From contig BNBH01000045.1 of NCBI GenBank assembly GCA_014655195.1, forward strand, positions 1 through 39,377: a stretch of 39,377 nt of DNA, given 5' to 3'. The position numbers and the translations under genes were made by a program. Within the stretch, counting starts at the first letter, position 1. The number at the start of each line of letters is the position of its first letter. The stretch comes from Streptomyces cellulosae (GTDB lineage Bacteria > Actinomycetota > Actinomycetes > Streptomycetales > Streptomycetaceae). Below, one piece after another: positions 22,625 to 29,817 of the stretch. The notes under the pieces were generated by a model that saw only the letters and a program-made list of their open reading frames with translations, had not been told where the DNA came from and did no database searches.

Positions 22625-25600
22625 CAGAACCTCTCCTCCTCCATCAGCCCTGTCTGCACCAGCGGCCGCCCGCGTCGCCGGGACACGAACACGCCCCGGC
22701 CCGCCGGCATCGGGCGCGGCCGGACCCCGCCCAGCACGTCGCCCTCGCCCGGGTCGCCCGACAGGACGACGCCCTGGGCGCCCAGTTCCTTGATGCGCTG
22801 CATGAACGCCTCGTACGAGGCGCGGCTCGCGCCTGCCGTGGACCGCGCGATGATGAAGCGCACGCCCACGTCCCGTGCGAAAGGAAGCAGTTCCGTCAGA
22901 CCGCTGAGGGGATTTCCGCTCGATGTGGCGACGAGGTCGTAGTCGTCGACGACCACATACACCGTCGGGCCGCGCCACCAACTGCGGTCCCGCAACTGCT
23001 GCGGGGTCACATCGGCGGTCGGGGTGCGCCGCTTCATCAGGTCGGCCAGAGCCACCATGTGGTGGTCCATGGCGTTGGACATCGGAATGTACTCGGCGAG
23101 ATGGGTCTCCGGGGTGACACCCAGGAGCGAGCGCCGGTTGTCCACGACGAACAGCTTGCACGCGTCGCCCGGGTAGCGGGTCGTCAACTGCTTGATCAGC
23201 AGGCGCAGCAGGTTCGACTTGCCGGACTCGCTCTCCCCGAAGATCAGGAAGAACGGATCCTGGTCGAAGTCGACGAACACGGGCTCGAGATTGTCCTCGT
23301 CGAGCGCGAAGGCGATGCCGCGCTGTGGGAAGCGGTCGCCCGGAGGCAGGTGGCCGGCGGGCAGTTCACGGGGCAGCAGACGAACCTCGGGTGCGCCCGG
23401 TGCCTGCCAGTGCCGGGACACCTCCGCCGCGAGCGCGGCCGTGGCGTCCGCGAGGTCGGTGTCGGACTTCAGACCGTCGATGCGCGGCACGGCCGCCATG
23501 AAGTGCAGCTTCTGCGGCGACAGGCCACGCCCCGGCACGCCGGTGGGGACGTTGGCGGCCACCTTGCGGTCCAGCTCGGAGTCCATGGTGTCGCCGAGGC
23601 GCAGTTCGAGCCGGTTCAGCAAGCTGTCCTTGAGGGCGGACCGGACCTCCATGGACCGGGACGCCGAGAGGACCAGATGGACGCCGTAGCCGAGGCCGCG
23701 GGCGGCGATGTCGAGAATCACCTGATCGAGTGCTTCGTAGTCGGCCCGGAAGTTCCCCCAGCCGTCGATGACCAGGAAGACGTCGCCCCAGGGCTGGTCG
23801 GTGACCGGGATGTCGCCGCGGGCGCGCCGGGTCCGGAACTCGGCGATGGAGGAGATGCCCGCGGCGCGGAAGTACTCCTCGCGGCGGTTGAGGATGCCGT
23901 AGACCTCCGCCACGGTGCGTCGCACCTGCTCCGGGTTGAGCCGGGAGGCGACACCGCCGACGTGCGGCAGCCCGGCCACCGCGGACATGCCGCCGCCGCC
24001 GAAGTCCAGGCCGTAGAACTGCACCTCGTGCGGGGTGTGCGTGAGGGCGAAGGAGCAGATCAGCGAGCGCAGCAGGGTCGACTTGCCGGACTGCGGACCG
24101 CCGAGGATCTGCATGTGGCCGGCCGCGCCCGAGAAGTCCACCCACAGCGGGTCACGACGCTGCTCGTACGGCTTGTCGACGATGCCGACCGGGACCACCA
24201 GGCGGCCGGCACCCTCGTATCCCGGCTGCGTGAGGCCCCGCCCCTCCACCGCGGCGAGCCCGGGAAGAAGCCCGTCCAGTGACGGCGGGCTGTCCAGCGG
24301 CGGCAGCCACACCTGATGGGCCGCCGGGCCCTGCGCCTCCAGCCGGCGCACGACGACGTCCAGCACGGTGTCCGCCAGCGCGTCGTCCGTCTCGCCGGCG
24401 CCGTCCGACGTGCCCGTCCGTTGCCGTGGCACCGCCACGTACTGCAGCGGCACCTCCGTGGCCGTGAACCGCACCGGACGCCGGTCCACAGGCAGCGGCC
24501 CGTCCGCGGACGCGTCCCGCTGCCCTCCGGGGCGATAGACGCCCGAGACGTACGCCGCCTTGAACCGCACCATCTCGTCCGTGCCGAACTTCAGAATTCC
24601 CGACCCCGGCACGTTCGGCAGTTCGTACGCGTCCGGCACCCCCAGGGCGGCACGCGACTCGGCGGCGGAGAAGGTGCGCAGACCGATGCGGTACGACAGG
24701 TAGGTCTCCAGGCCGCGCAACCGGCCCTCCTCCAGCCGCTGCGAGGCCAGCAGCAGGTGCACGCCCAACGACCGGCCGATGCGGCCGATCTGCACGAACA
24801 TGTCGATGAAGTCCGGCTTCGCGGTCAGCAGTTCGCTGAACTCGTCGATGACCAGAAGCAGGGACGGAATCGGCTGGAGCGGCGCGCCTGCCGCCCTGGC
24901 CTTCTCGTAGTCGTGGATGTTGGCGTAGTTGCCCGCGTCGCGGAGCATCTCCTGGCGGCGGTTCAGCTCGCCGCGGATGGAGTCGGCCATGCGGTCGACC
25001 AGAGTGAGGTCGTCCGCCAGGTTGGTGATGACGGCCGCCACGTGCGGCATCTGCGCCATGCCGGCGAAGGTGGCACCGCCCTTGAAGTCCGCCAGGACGA
25101 AGTTCAGCGTCTCCGACGAGTGCGTCACCGCCAGCCCCAGCACCAGCGTCCGCAGCAGTTCCGACTTGCCCGAACCGGTGGCGCCGACGCACAGACCGTG
25201 CGGGCCCATGCCCTCCTGGGCCGCCTCCTTGAGGTCGAGCATCACCGGACGCCCGTCCTCGCCGACGCCGATCGGCACCCGCAGCCGTTCCGCCTGAGAC
25301 CGCGGCCGCCAGGTGCGCCGCGTGTCGACGGAGGCGGCGTCACCCAGGTTCAGCAGGTCCGTGAACTCCAGGTTCGCCAGCAGGGGTTCGTCGTCGTCGC
25401 CGCCCGAGGCCACCCGCAGCGGCGCCAGTTGCCGGGCCAGCGCCTCCGCGGCGGCATACGACAGGGCGTCGGGCTTCCCCTCGTAGACCGCGCCGTGCGC
25501 CGACTCCAGGTAGAGCATGTGCGGCCGCACGATCACGGACAGGTCACCGTGGGCGCCGGCCGGCTCCCCCTCGGTCACCTCGACGACCGTCACACCCTGG

Positions 25601-26601
25601 AGGCCCTCGGGGTTCGCCAGCAGGGACGTCGGCGGCAAGGACACCCCGTCGAGCACGACGACGACATGCGGAGTGTCCGGCACGGGAGCGGCGTTCGGGT
25701 GAAAGCGGGGACGTCCGCCCAGCCGCGGGGCCAGCAGGTCCTCGAGCTCACGTGGATCGCCGCTGATCAGGCGGCGGGACCCGGCGCCGTCCGTGAGGCC
25801 GGAAAGCTGCACGTGCGGAAGCCACTTGGCCCATTCCCAGTGCGGCAGTGATTCCCGTCCCGCCGCGACCGCGACGACCAGGTCCTCGGGGGAGTGCAGG
25901 GAGGCGAGCGACCCGGTCAGCGCTCGGACACAGGCCCGTACGGACTCCGCTTCGCCGCCGAGCACCACGCGGGAGAAGGCGCGCAGGGAGACGGCCATGG
26001 GCAGGTCGTCCAGGGTGCTGTGCATCGCGACGAATCGCTGCATCGCGCCCGCCGTGAGCGGCTCCAGCTGATCGACCGGGCCGATCTCGGGTGCGACCAG
26101 CGGAGTGGCCAGGGACTGCGGGCCCAGACCGATGCGCACCTGGGCGAAGTCCTCGTCACTCGGACGCCGTTCCCATACGCGGCTGCCCTCGGCGACCAGT
26201 GCCCACAGCTGCTCCGGCGAGGGGTGGAGGTAGTACTGGGCGTCACGCTGCGCCCGCGCCGTCTCCTGGGCGGCCCGGCGGGTCCGCGACAGATAGCCGA
26301 GGTAGTCGCGGCGCAGATCGGCGATCTGCCCCTGAGAACCACGGCGGAAGCGGATCACCATGGCGACCGACATGGCGATCGTCGACGCGATCATCACCAT
26401 GCCCATGATGCGCATGAAGGGCTGCCCGCTGGTGAAGAAGAAGACGACCGAACCACCCATGCCGAGGGTCGGCAGGAGCTGCATCAGCACACTTTCCCGC
26501 TGGCCCCGCGGCAGTTCGGGCGGCGGCTGCACGACGACCTCGCTCGTCGGCACCTCCGGCGGCAGCGCCCGAGGGGGACGCTTCACGACGATCTGGCTCA
26601 C
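22624..26601 (-). CDS. eccC: Type VII secretion ATPase EccC
   Basis: 1325-residue FtsK/SpoIIIE-type motor of the ESX complex, encoded here as one chain. Two membrane helices near residues 45-85 (LPTLGMGGSVVFFFTSG and IMGMVMIASTIAMSVAMVI) are followed by three ATPase modules. Their Walker A motifs are GATGSGKSELL (about 472), GGPQSGKSTLL (about 834) and GESESGKSNLL (about 1120). Walker B-like LLLVIDEFSELL lies in the first module. In known systems the last module binds the YxxxD/E-type signal of Esx substrates. GTG 26601 was chosen because it begins the usual SQIVVKRPPR N-terminus and gives normal length; a longer in-frame reading runs through the divergent eccD leader. It opens the arm that carries the effector-like module. 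Confidence 0.96.
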   Translation of the reverse strand: MSQIVVKRPPRALPPEVPTSEVVVQPPPELPRGQRESVLMQLLPTLGMGGSVVFFFTSGQPFMRIMGMVMIASTIAMSVAMVIRFRRGSQGQIADLRRDYLGYLSRTRRAAQETARAQRDAQYYLHPSPEQLWALVAEGSRVWERRPSDEDFAQVRIGLGPQSLATPLVAPEIGPVDQLEPLTAGAMQRFVAMHSTLDDLPMAVSLRAFSRVVLGGEAESVRACVRALTGSLASLHSPEDLVVAVAAGRESLPHWEWAKWLPHVQLSGLTDGAGSRRLISGDPRELEDLLAPRLGGRPRFHPNAAPVPDTPHVVVVLDGVSLPPTSLLANPEGLQGVTVVEVTEGEPAGAHGDLSVIVRPHMLYLESAHGAVYEGKPDALSYAAAEALARQLAPLRVASGGDDDEPLLANLEFTDLLNLGDAASVDTRRTWRPRSQAERLRVPIGVGEDGRPVMLDLKEAAQEGMGPHGLCVGATGSGKSELLRTLVLGLAVTHSSETLNFVLADFKGGATFAGMAQMPHVAAVITNLADDLTLVDRMADSIRGELNRRQEMLRDAGNYANIHDYEKARAAGAPLQPIPSLLLVIDEFSELLTAKPDFIDMFVQIGRIGRSLGVHLLLASQRLEEGRLRGLETYLSYRIGLRTFSAAESRAALGVPDAYELPNVPGSGILKFGTDEMVRFKAAYVSGVYRPGGQRDASADGPLPVDRRPVRFTATEVPLQYVAVPRQRTGTSDGAGETDDALADTVLDVVVRRLEAQGPAAHQVWLPPLDSPPSLDGLLPGLAAVEGRGLTQPGYEGAGRLVVPVGIVDKPYEQRRDPLWVDFSGAAGHMQILGGPQSGKSTLLRSLICSFALTHTPHEVQFYGLDFGGGGMSAVAGLPHVGGVASRLNPEQVRRTVAEVYGILNRREEYFRAAGISSIAEFRTRRARGDIPVTDQPWGDVFLVIDGWGNFRADYEALDQVILDIAARGLGYGVHLVLSASRSMEVRSALKDSLLNRLELRLGDTMDSELDRKVAANVPTGVPGRGLSPQKLHFMAAVPRIDGLKSDTDLADATAALAAEVSRHWQAPGAPEVRLLPRELPAGHLPPGDRFPQRGIAFALDEDNLEPVFVDFDQDPFFLIFGESESGKSNLLRLLIKQLTTRYPGDACKLFVVDNRRSLLGVTPETHLAEYIPMSNAMDHHMVALADLMKRRTPTADVTPQQLRDRSWWRGPTVYVVVDDYDLVATSSGNPLSGLTELLPFARDVGVRFIIARSTAGASRASYEAFMQRIKELGAQGVVLSGDPGEGDVLGGVRPRPMPAGRGVFVSRRRGRPLVQTGLMEEERF

Positions 26602-26904
26602 TGCCCACCAATTCCCTTGCCGGCCCGCTGGGTTTGTCGCCCGCCTCCCCGTGTCGGACGGACGAGGGCCGCCGCGTGATCCTACTGAGCACGCCATGCG
26701 GAGGTGGGCGGTAGGGTGCCGGAGGTTCGCGTGAGCACATGCGAACGTCGAAGGGCGCACCGTGTCCCGCGAGTTCCGGCGAGGCGTGCACAGGGCGCCC
26801 GGTGGAAGCGCCTCCGGCCGTCCCGTCACGCGACGGGCGGCGGAGGAAGAGACACACAGAACCGTCACAGCGGCGGACACAGCATCACTGAGGGGGAGCA
26901 GAAG
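26602..26904. promoter_or_regulatory. Divergent eccC/eccD control region
   Basis: 303-bp spacer. TAGGAT-like (minus, 26683-26678) and TAGGGT-like (plus, 26712-26717) -10 hexamers lie within 40 bp of each other, but neither has a good -35. GTTCGC...GCGAAC (26725-26746) and CCCGTC-ACGC-GACGGG (26822-26837) are small inverted repeats in the eccD leader. No gene is apparent. Confidence 0.35.
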
Positions 26905-28419
26905 GTGAGCACGACGGCCTCCACGGCGGTCACCGGCACCGGCGTACCGGGCCGGGGAGCCCTTTCCGGGACGGTGACAGGGCTCGGTTTCTGCCGGGTC
27001 ACCATCGTCGCCCCCGACAGCCGGGTCGATGTGGCGCTCCCCGACGACGTACCGGTCGCCGACCTCAACCCGGAGATCCTGCGGCTCTCCCGGCAGACCC
27101 CGGCCGAGGGCGCTCCGGTCGGATACCACCTCGTACGGCGCGACGGCACCGTCCTCGACAGCTCCCGTTCCTTCGCGGCGCAGCGCATTCTCGACGGCGA
27201 ACTGCTCACCCTGCGCCCCTTCTCCGAATCACTGCCCCCGGCCGTCGTCGACGACGTCTCGGAGGCGGTCGCCTCGGCGGTGTCGCGGGACCGGTCCCTG
27301 TGGGACGCCGACCTCACACGGGTCGCGGGTCTCGCGGGCGGCGGTGTGCTGCCCGCCCTGCTGGCCTTCGTCGCCTGGGCTGCCGACCCGCGGCACGACA
27401 TGCACAGCCTGCCCGGCGTTCTGGCCGGCGTCGCCGGCCTCCTGCTCGTGGTCCTCGGCTGCGTCCGTGCCCGCGTCTACGACGACAGGACCGGGGCCGT
27501 GGCGCTGGGCCTCGGCGCGTTGCCCAATGTGGGCGTGGCGGGTTCCGGTCTGGTGTCGCTCTCCGACGGGCAGGGCATCGGGAAGCTGCAGTTCCTTCTT
27601 GCCTGCGCGGCCGTACTGGTGGCCTCGGTCGTCCTCACCCTGTGTTCCCCGCGGGGCGACGGCCCGTTCGTCGCCTTCTCGGTCGCCTCGGGCCTCGGAC
27701 TGCTCGCCTCCTTCGCGGCGCTGTTCGGGAACTGGAGTCCGGCCGAGACCGCCGCTCTGTGCGCCCCGGTCGCCATCGGCGCGCTCGCCTTCCTGCCGGG
27801 CATCTCCCTGCGCTTCGCCCGGCTCCCCATCGGCTTCGAGATGCCGGACTCAACGCCGGGCAGCGCCTACGGCGCCGACCCCGTGCCCCACGAACCGGTG
27901 GACGCCGACCGCATCGGGGCCCAGGCACGGCGCGGCCACGAACTCCTTGTCGGCCTGGTCGGCGGCTGTTCGCTGACGGCGGCGGGTGCGGCCCTGGTGC
28001 TCGGCTTCTCCGGAAACCCCTGGGCGCAGTTGCTGGCCTTCGCCACGGGCCTGGCTCTGCTGATGCGCGCACAGCTCTTCCGCTACACCGCGCAGGTCGC
28101 CACGATCCTTGCCGCGGGGCTCGCGTCCCTCGTCGCGCTCGGTCTCGGCCTCGCGCTCGACCCGCCCGGCGCCCTGGTCCGGGAGGCGCTGGCGGGGGAC
28201 CGCGCCGGTCTCGACCTCCGCACGGTCTGGCTGGTGGCCGCCATCGCAGCGGTGGCCACGCTGATCACCGCCGTCGGCCTGAAGGCGTCGCCCAGCGGAG
28301 CCACGCCTTTCTGGGGCCGTTTCCTGGAGATCGCGGAGGGCTTCGTGCTGCTGACGCTGGTGCCGCTGGCGCTGGCCGTCTTCGACGTCTACACCACGGT
28401 GCGGTCCCTGACCGGATGA
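26905..28419 (+). CDS. eccD: Type VII secretion integral membrane protein EccD
   Basis: 504-residue channel subunit of the ESX complex. The first part (about residues 28-108, CRVTIVAPDSRVDVALPDD...) is the ubiquitin-like YukD domain that packs on EccC. From about residue 145 there is a run of hydrophobic segments such as VLAGVAGLLLVVLGCV, FLLACAAVLVASVVLTL and TAVGLKA. EccD proteins normally have eleven helices and this length fits. GTG 26905 has AGGGGGAG 6 nt before it and starts just ahead of the ubiquitin-like fold; longer upstream readings are Arg-rich and unsupported. It is divergent to eccC and ends at a strong bidirectional terminator. Confidence 0.94.
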   Translation: MSTTASTAVTGTGVPGRGALSGTVTGLGFCRVTIVAPDSRVDVALPDDVPVADLNPEILRLSRQTPAEGAPVGYHLVRRDGTVLDSSRSFAAQRILDGELLTLRPFSESLPPAVVDDVSEAVASAVSRDRSLWDADLTRVAGLAGGGVLPALLAFVAWAADPRHDMHSLPGVLAGVAGLLLVVLGCVRARVYDDRTGAVALGLGALPNVGVAGSGLVSLSDGQGIGKLQFLLACAAVLVASVVLTLCSPRGDGPFVAFSVASGLGLLASFAALFGNWSPAETAALCAPVAIGALAFLPGISLRFARLPIGFEMPDSTPGSAYGADPVPHEPVDADRIGAQARRGHELLVGLVGGCSLTAAGAALVLGFSGNPWAQLLAFATGLALLMRAQLFRYTAQVATILAAGLASLVALGLGLALDPPGALVREALAGDRAGLDLRTVWLVAAIAAVATLITAVGLKASPSGATPFWGRFLEIAEGFVLLTLVPLALAVFDVYTTVRSLTG

Positions 28420-28420
28420 G

Positions 28421-28462
28421 ACGGCGCGGCGCCCGACGGATCACCGCCGGGCGCCGCGCCGT
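28421..28462. terminator. Bidirectional terminator between eccD and the DUF397 gene
   Basis: Perfect 15-bp stem (ACGGCGCGGCGCCCG with its complement) around a 12-nt loop, starting right after the eccD stop and ending 3 nt before the DUF397 stop. The convergent layout means it can serve both genes. It marks the right end of the type VII locus. Confidence 0.9.
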
Positions 28463-28465
28463 CCG

Positions 28466-28747
28466 TCACTTCGAGTCGCGATCCGCCGGCTCCAGATCGA
28501 ACTCCCCGTCCCGCGCTCCGAGCACGAACGCACGCCACTCCGCCTCCGTGTACCGGAGCACGGTGTCCGGGTCGAGGGAGGACCGCATGGCCACGGCGCC
28601 GCCGGGCAGGTACGCGATCTCCACCCGCTCCTCGTGCTCCTCCGTACCCGGCGCGCCGTGCCACTCGACACCGGAGATGTCGAGGGCGTAGAGCTCGTCC
28701 TTCTCCCGCTCCTTGCGCGCCTTGATCTCCTCAGCCGTCTCCGCCAT
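28466..28747 (-). CDS. DUF397-domain protein, orphan
   Basis: 93-residue small protein. The second half, VEIAYLPGGAVAMRSSLDPDTVLRYTEAEW and following residues to GARDGEFD, matches the DUF397 pattern (VEVA...VAVRDS..P....L.fs..EW.aF...v..G). The first 35 residues are a charged helix (AEEIKARKEREKDEL) not seen in most members. Streptomyces DUF397 proteins usually sit beside an XRE-type helix-turn-helix regulator; none is here, so this is an orphan. ATG 28747 is used; an in-frame upstream start would add 15 residues. A TAGGGT -10-like hexamer (28796-28791) lies upstream without a clear -35. Confidence 0.85.
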   Translation of the reverse strand: MAETAEEIKARKEREKDELYALDISGVEWHGAPGTEEHEERVEIAYLPGGAVAMRSSLDPDTVLRYTEAEWRAFVLGARDGEFDLEPADRDSK

Positions 28748-29014
28748 GACCCAGCGACCCCTTCCCGACGTACGATCGATCCGAGCGCTCACCCTAGTGG
28801 CCTGCCCCTTCCCTTCCGGTGGGTTCGACCGACCGGGGGAAAGCGGCCCGTCACCACCTGGTACTCTGGGCGACGGCCGTATGTGTACGCACCCCCGGAG
28901 CGACCTGCTCTGGAGGCCGCGCCCAGCGGATCCCCGCCTTCCGAGTCATGGAAGACCCCCCGAGAAGCAGACCGGGGGCACTCGGTGGCCACTCACAGAT
29001 CATGAGGAGTACGC
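28748..29014 (+). promoter_or_regulatory. rpsO leader and upstream region
   Basis: 267-bp divergent spacer. A TACTCT hexamer at 28862-28867 is a possible rpsO -10, without a good -35. Near the start codon, CCCCCG (28957-28962) can pair with CGGGGG (28973-28978). The rpsO-pnp operon of S. coelicolor is known to have several promoters, and S15-binding leaders exist in several phyla; no specific S15 leader can be assigned here by eye. Confidence 0.4.
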
Positions 29015-29302
29015 GTGTCGCTCGACGCCGCAGTGAAGAAGCAGATCATCTCCGAGTTCGGCACCAAGGAGGGTGACACCGGCTCCCCCGAGGTCCAGGT
29101 CGCTCTGCTGTCCCGTCGGATCTCCGACCTGACGGAGCACCTGAAGACCCACAAGCACGACCACCACTCCCGCCGTGGCCTGCTGATCCTCGTCGGTCAG
29201 CGCCGCCGGCTCCTGCAGTACCTCGCCAAGAAGGACATCCAGCGCTTCCGTGCGCTGGTCGAGCGCCTCGGCATCCGCCGGGGTGCGGCGGGCGCCAAGT
29301 AA
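29015..29302 (+). CDS. rpsO: 30S ribosomal protein S15
   Basis: 95-residue S15, a primary binder of 16S rRNA in the 30S subunit. The sequence has the expected features: KKQIISEFGTKEGDTGSPEVQ, then LTEHLKTHKHDHHSRRGLL and LVGQRRRLLQYL. GTG 29015 has GAGGAG 5 nt upstream. As in most bacteria, pnp follows on the same strand, here after a long structured spacer of 515 bp. Confidence 0.99.
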   Translation: MSLDAAVKKQIISEFGTKEGDTGSPEVQVALLSRRISDLTEHLKTHKHDHHSRRGLLILVGQRRRLLQYLAKKDIQRFRALVERLGIRRGAAGAK

Positions 29303-29311
29303 GACGCCGTG

Positions 29312-29348
29312 AAGGGAGCGGTTCCCGGGACAAGGGGGCCGCTCCCTT
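29312..29348 (+). terminator. rpsO-pnp intergenic hairpin
   Basis: Perfect 10-bp stem AAGGGAGCGG / CCGCTCCCTT (29312-29321 with 29339-29348) around a 17-nt loop, just after rpsO and followed by T. It resembles the hairpin in the S. coelicolor rpsO-pnp spacer reported as an RNase III target, and could also act as a partial terminator. Confidence 0.75.
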
Positions 29349-29464
29349 TGCTGTACGTGCGGAGTGTCACTGCCCCTTTGTAGTGTGGTAGCACAACGCA
29401 AGAACTACGACTCAGCGTGATGACCGGCGCCGCATAGGGTATGCGACCCACGGACCATCACACC

Positions 29465-29640
29465 GGACGTCACCCGATGTCCCTCGCGGACATCACGGAC
29501 GTCCACCTTGGACGCCATTCGGCGTCCGCCCGGACGTCACCCGACGCCCGCCCAGGAAGCCCTCCGGCTTCCGCCCGGACGTCACCCGACGCCCACCCAG
29601 GGCGTCACCCGACGTCCACCCCGGACGTCACCCGACGTCC
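29465..29640 (+). repeat. Array of eight short hairpins in the pnp leader
   Basis: Eight palindromic units of 17-18 nt start at 29465, 29488, 29510, 29532, 29555, 29577, 29600 and 29623, a steady 22-23 nt period with 4-5 nt spacers. Each is a 7+7 stem with a 3-4 nt loop. The commonest form is GGACGTC-ACCC-GACGTCC (perfect at 29623). Units at 29510 (GGACGCC-ATTC-GGCGTCC) and 29555 (GGAAGCC-CTCC-GGCTTCC) have different stems that are still perfect. Others contain one G-U pair (29465, 29600) or one A-C mismatch (29488, 29532, 29577). The period is not a multiple of three, so this is not a coding repeat. Probably transcribed with pnp. Confidence 0.9.
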
Positions 29641-29713
29641 CCCGTACGAGGGGAAGCGCACCTCGCCGCCGCCGGTCCTCGGTAGTGGCCCCCGGGAGAG
29701 TCAGCCCCGGGTG

Positions 29714-29725
29714 CTTCGATCGAAG
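29714..29725. repeat. 12-bp palindrome in the pnp leader
   Basis: CTTCGATCGAAG, perfect, about 93 nt before the pnp start. A possible protein-binding site or small hairpin. The rest of 29641-29817 holds further GC-rich inverted repeats but no gene. Confidence 0.4.
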
Positions 29726-29817
29726 ACCGGCCCGCACCAGTGGAGCGCTTCTCCGCCCCGTCCCCCCGCCACACGGGCGGGAGGGACGAAAGACGACAAG
29801 TAACGGAGAAAACGCTG

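Noticed and set aside
26602..27129. N-terminal extension of EccC to 1501 residues
   Set aside because: It would run through the divergent promoter region and into eccD; the GTG at 26601 gives the normal N-terminus and length.
29465..29640. Possible CRISPR array
   Set aside because: Repeats are only 17-18 nt and spacers 4-5 nt, far too short for spacers; no cas genes nearby. The palindromic structure fits a hairpin array instead.
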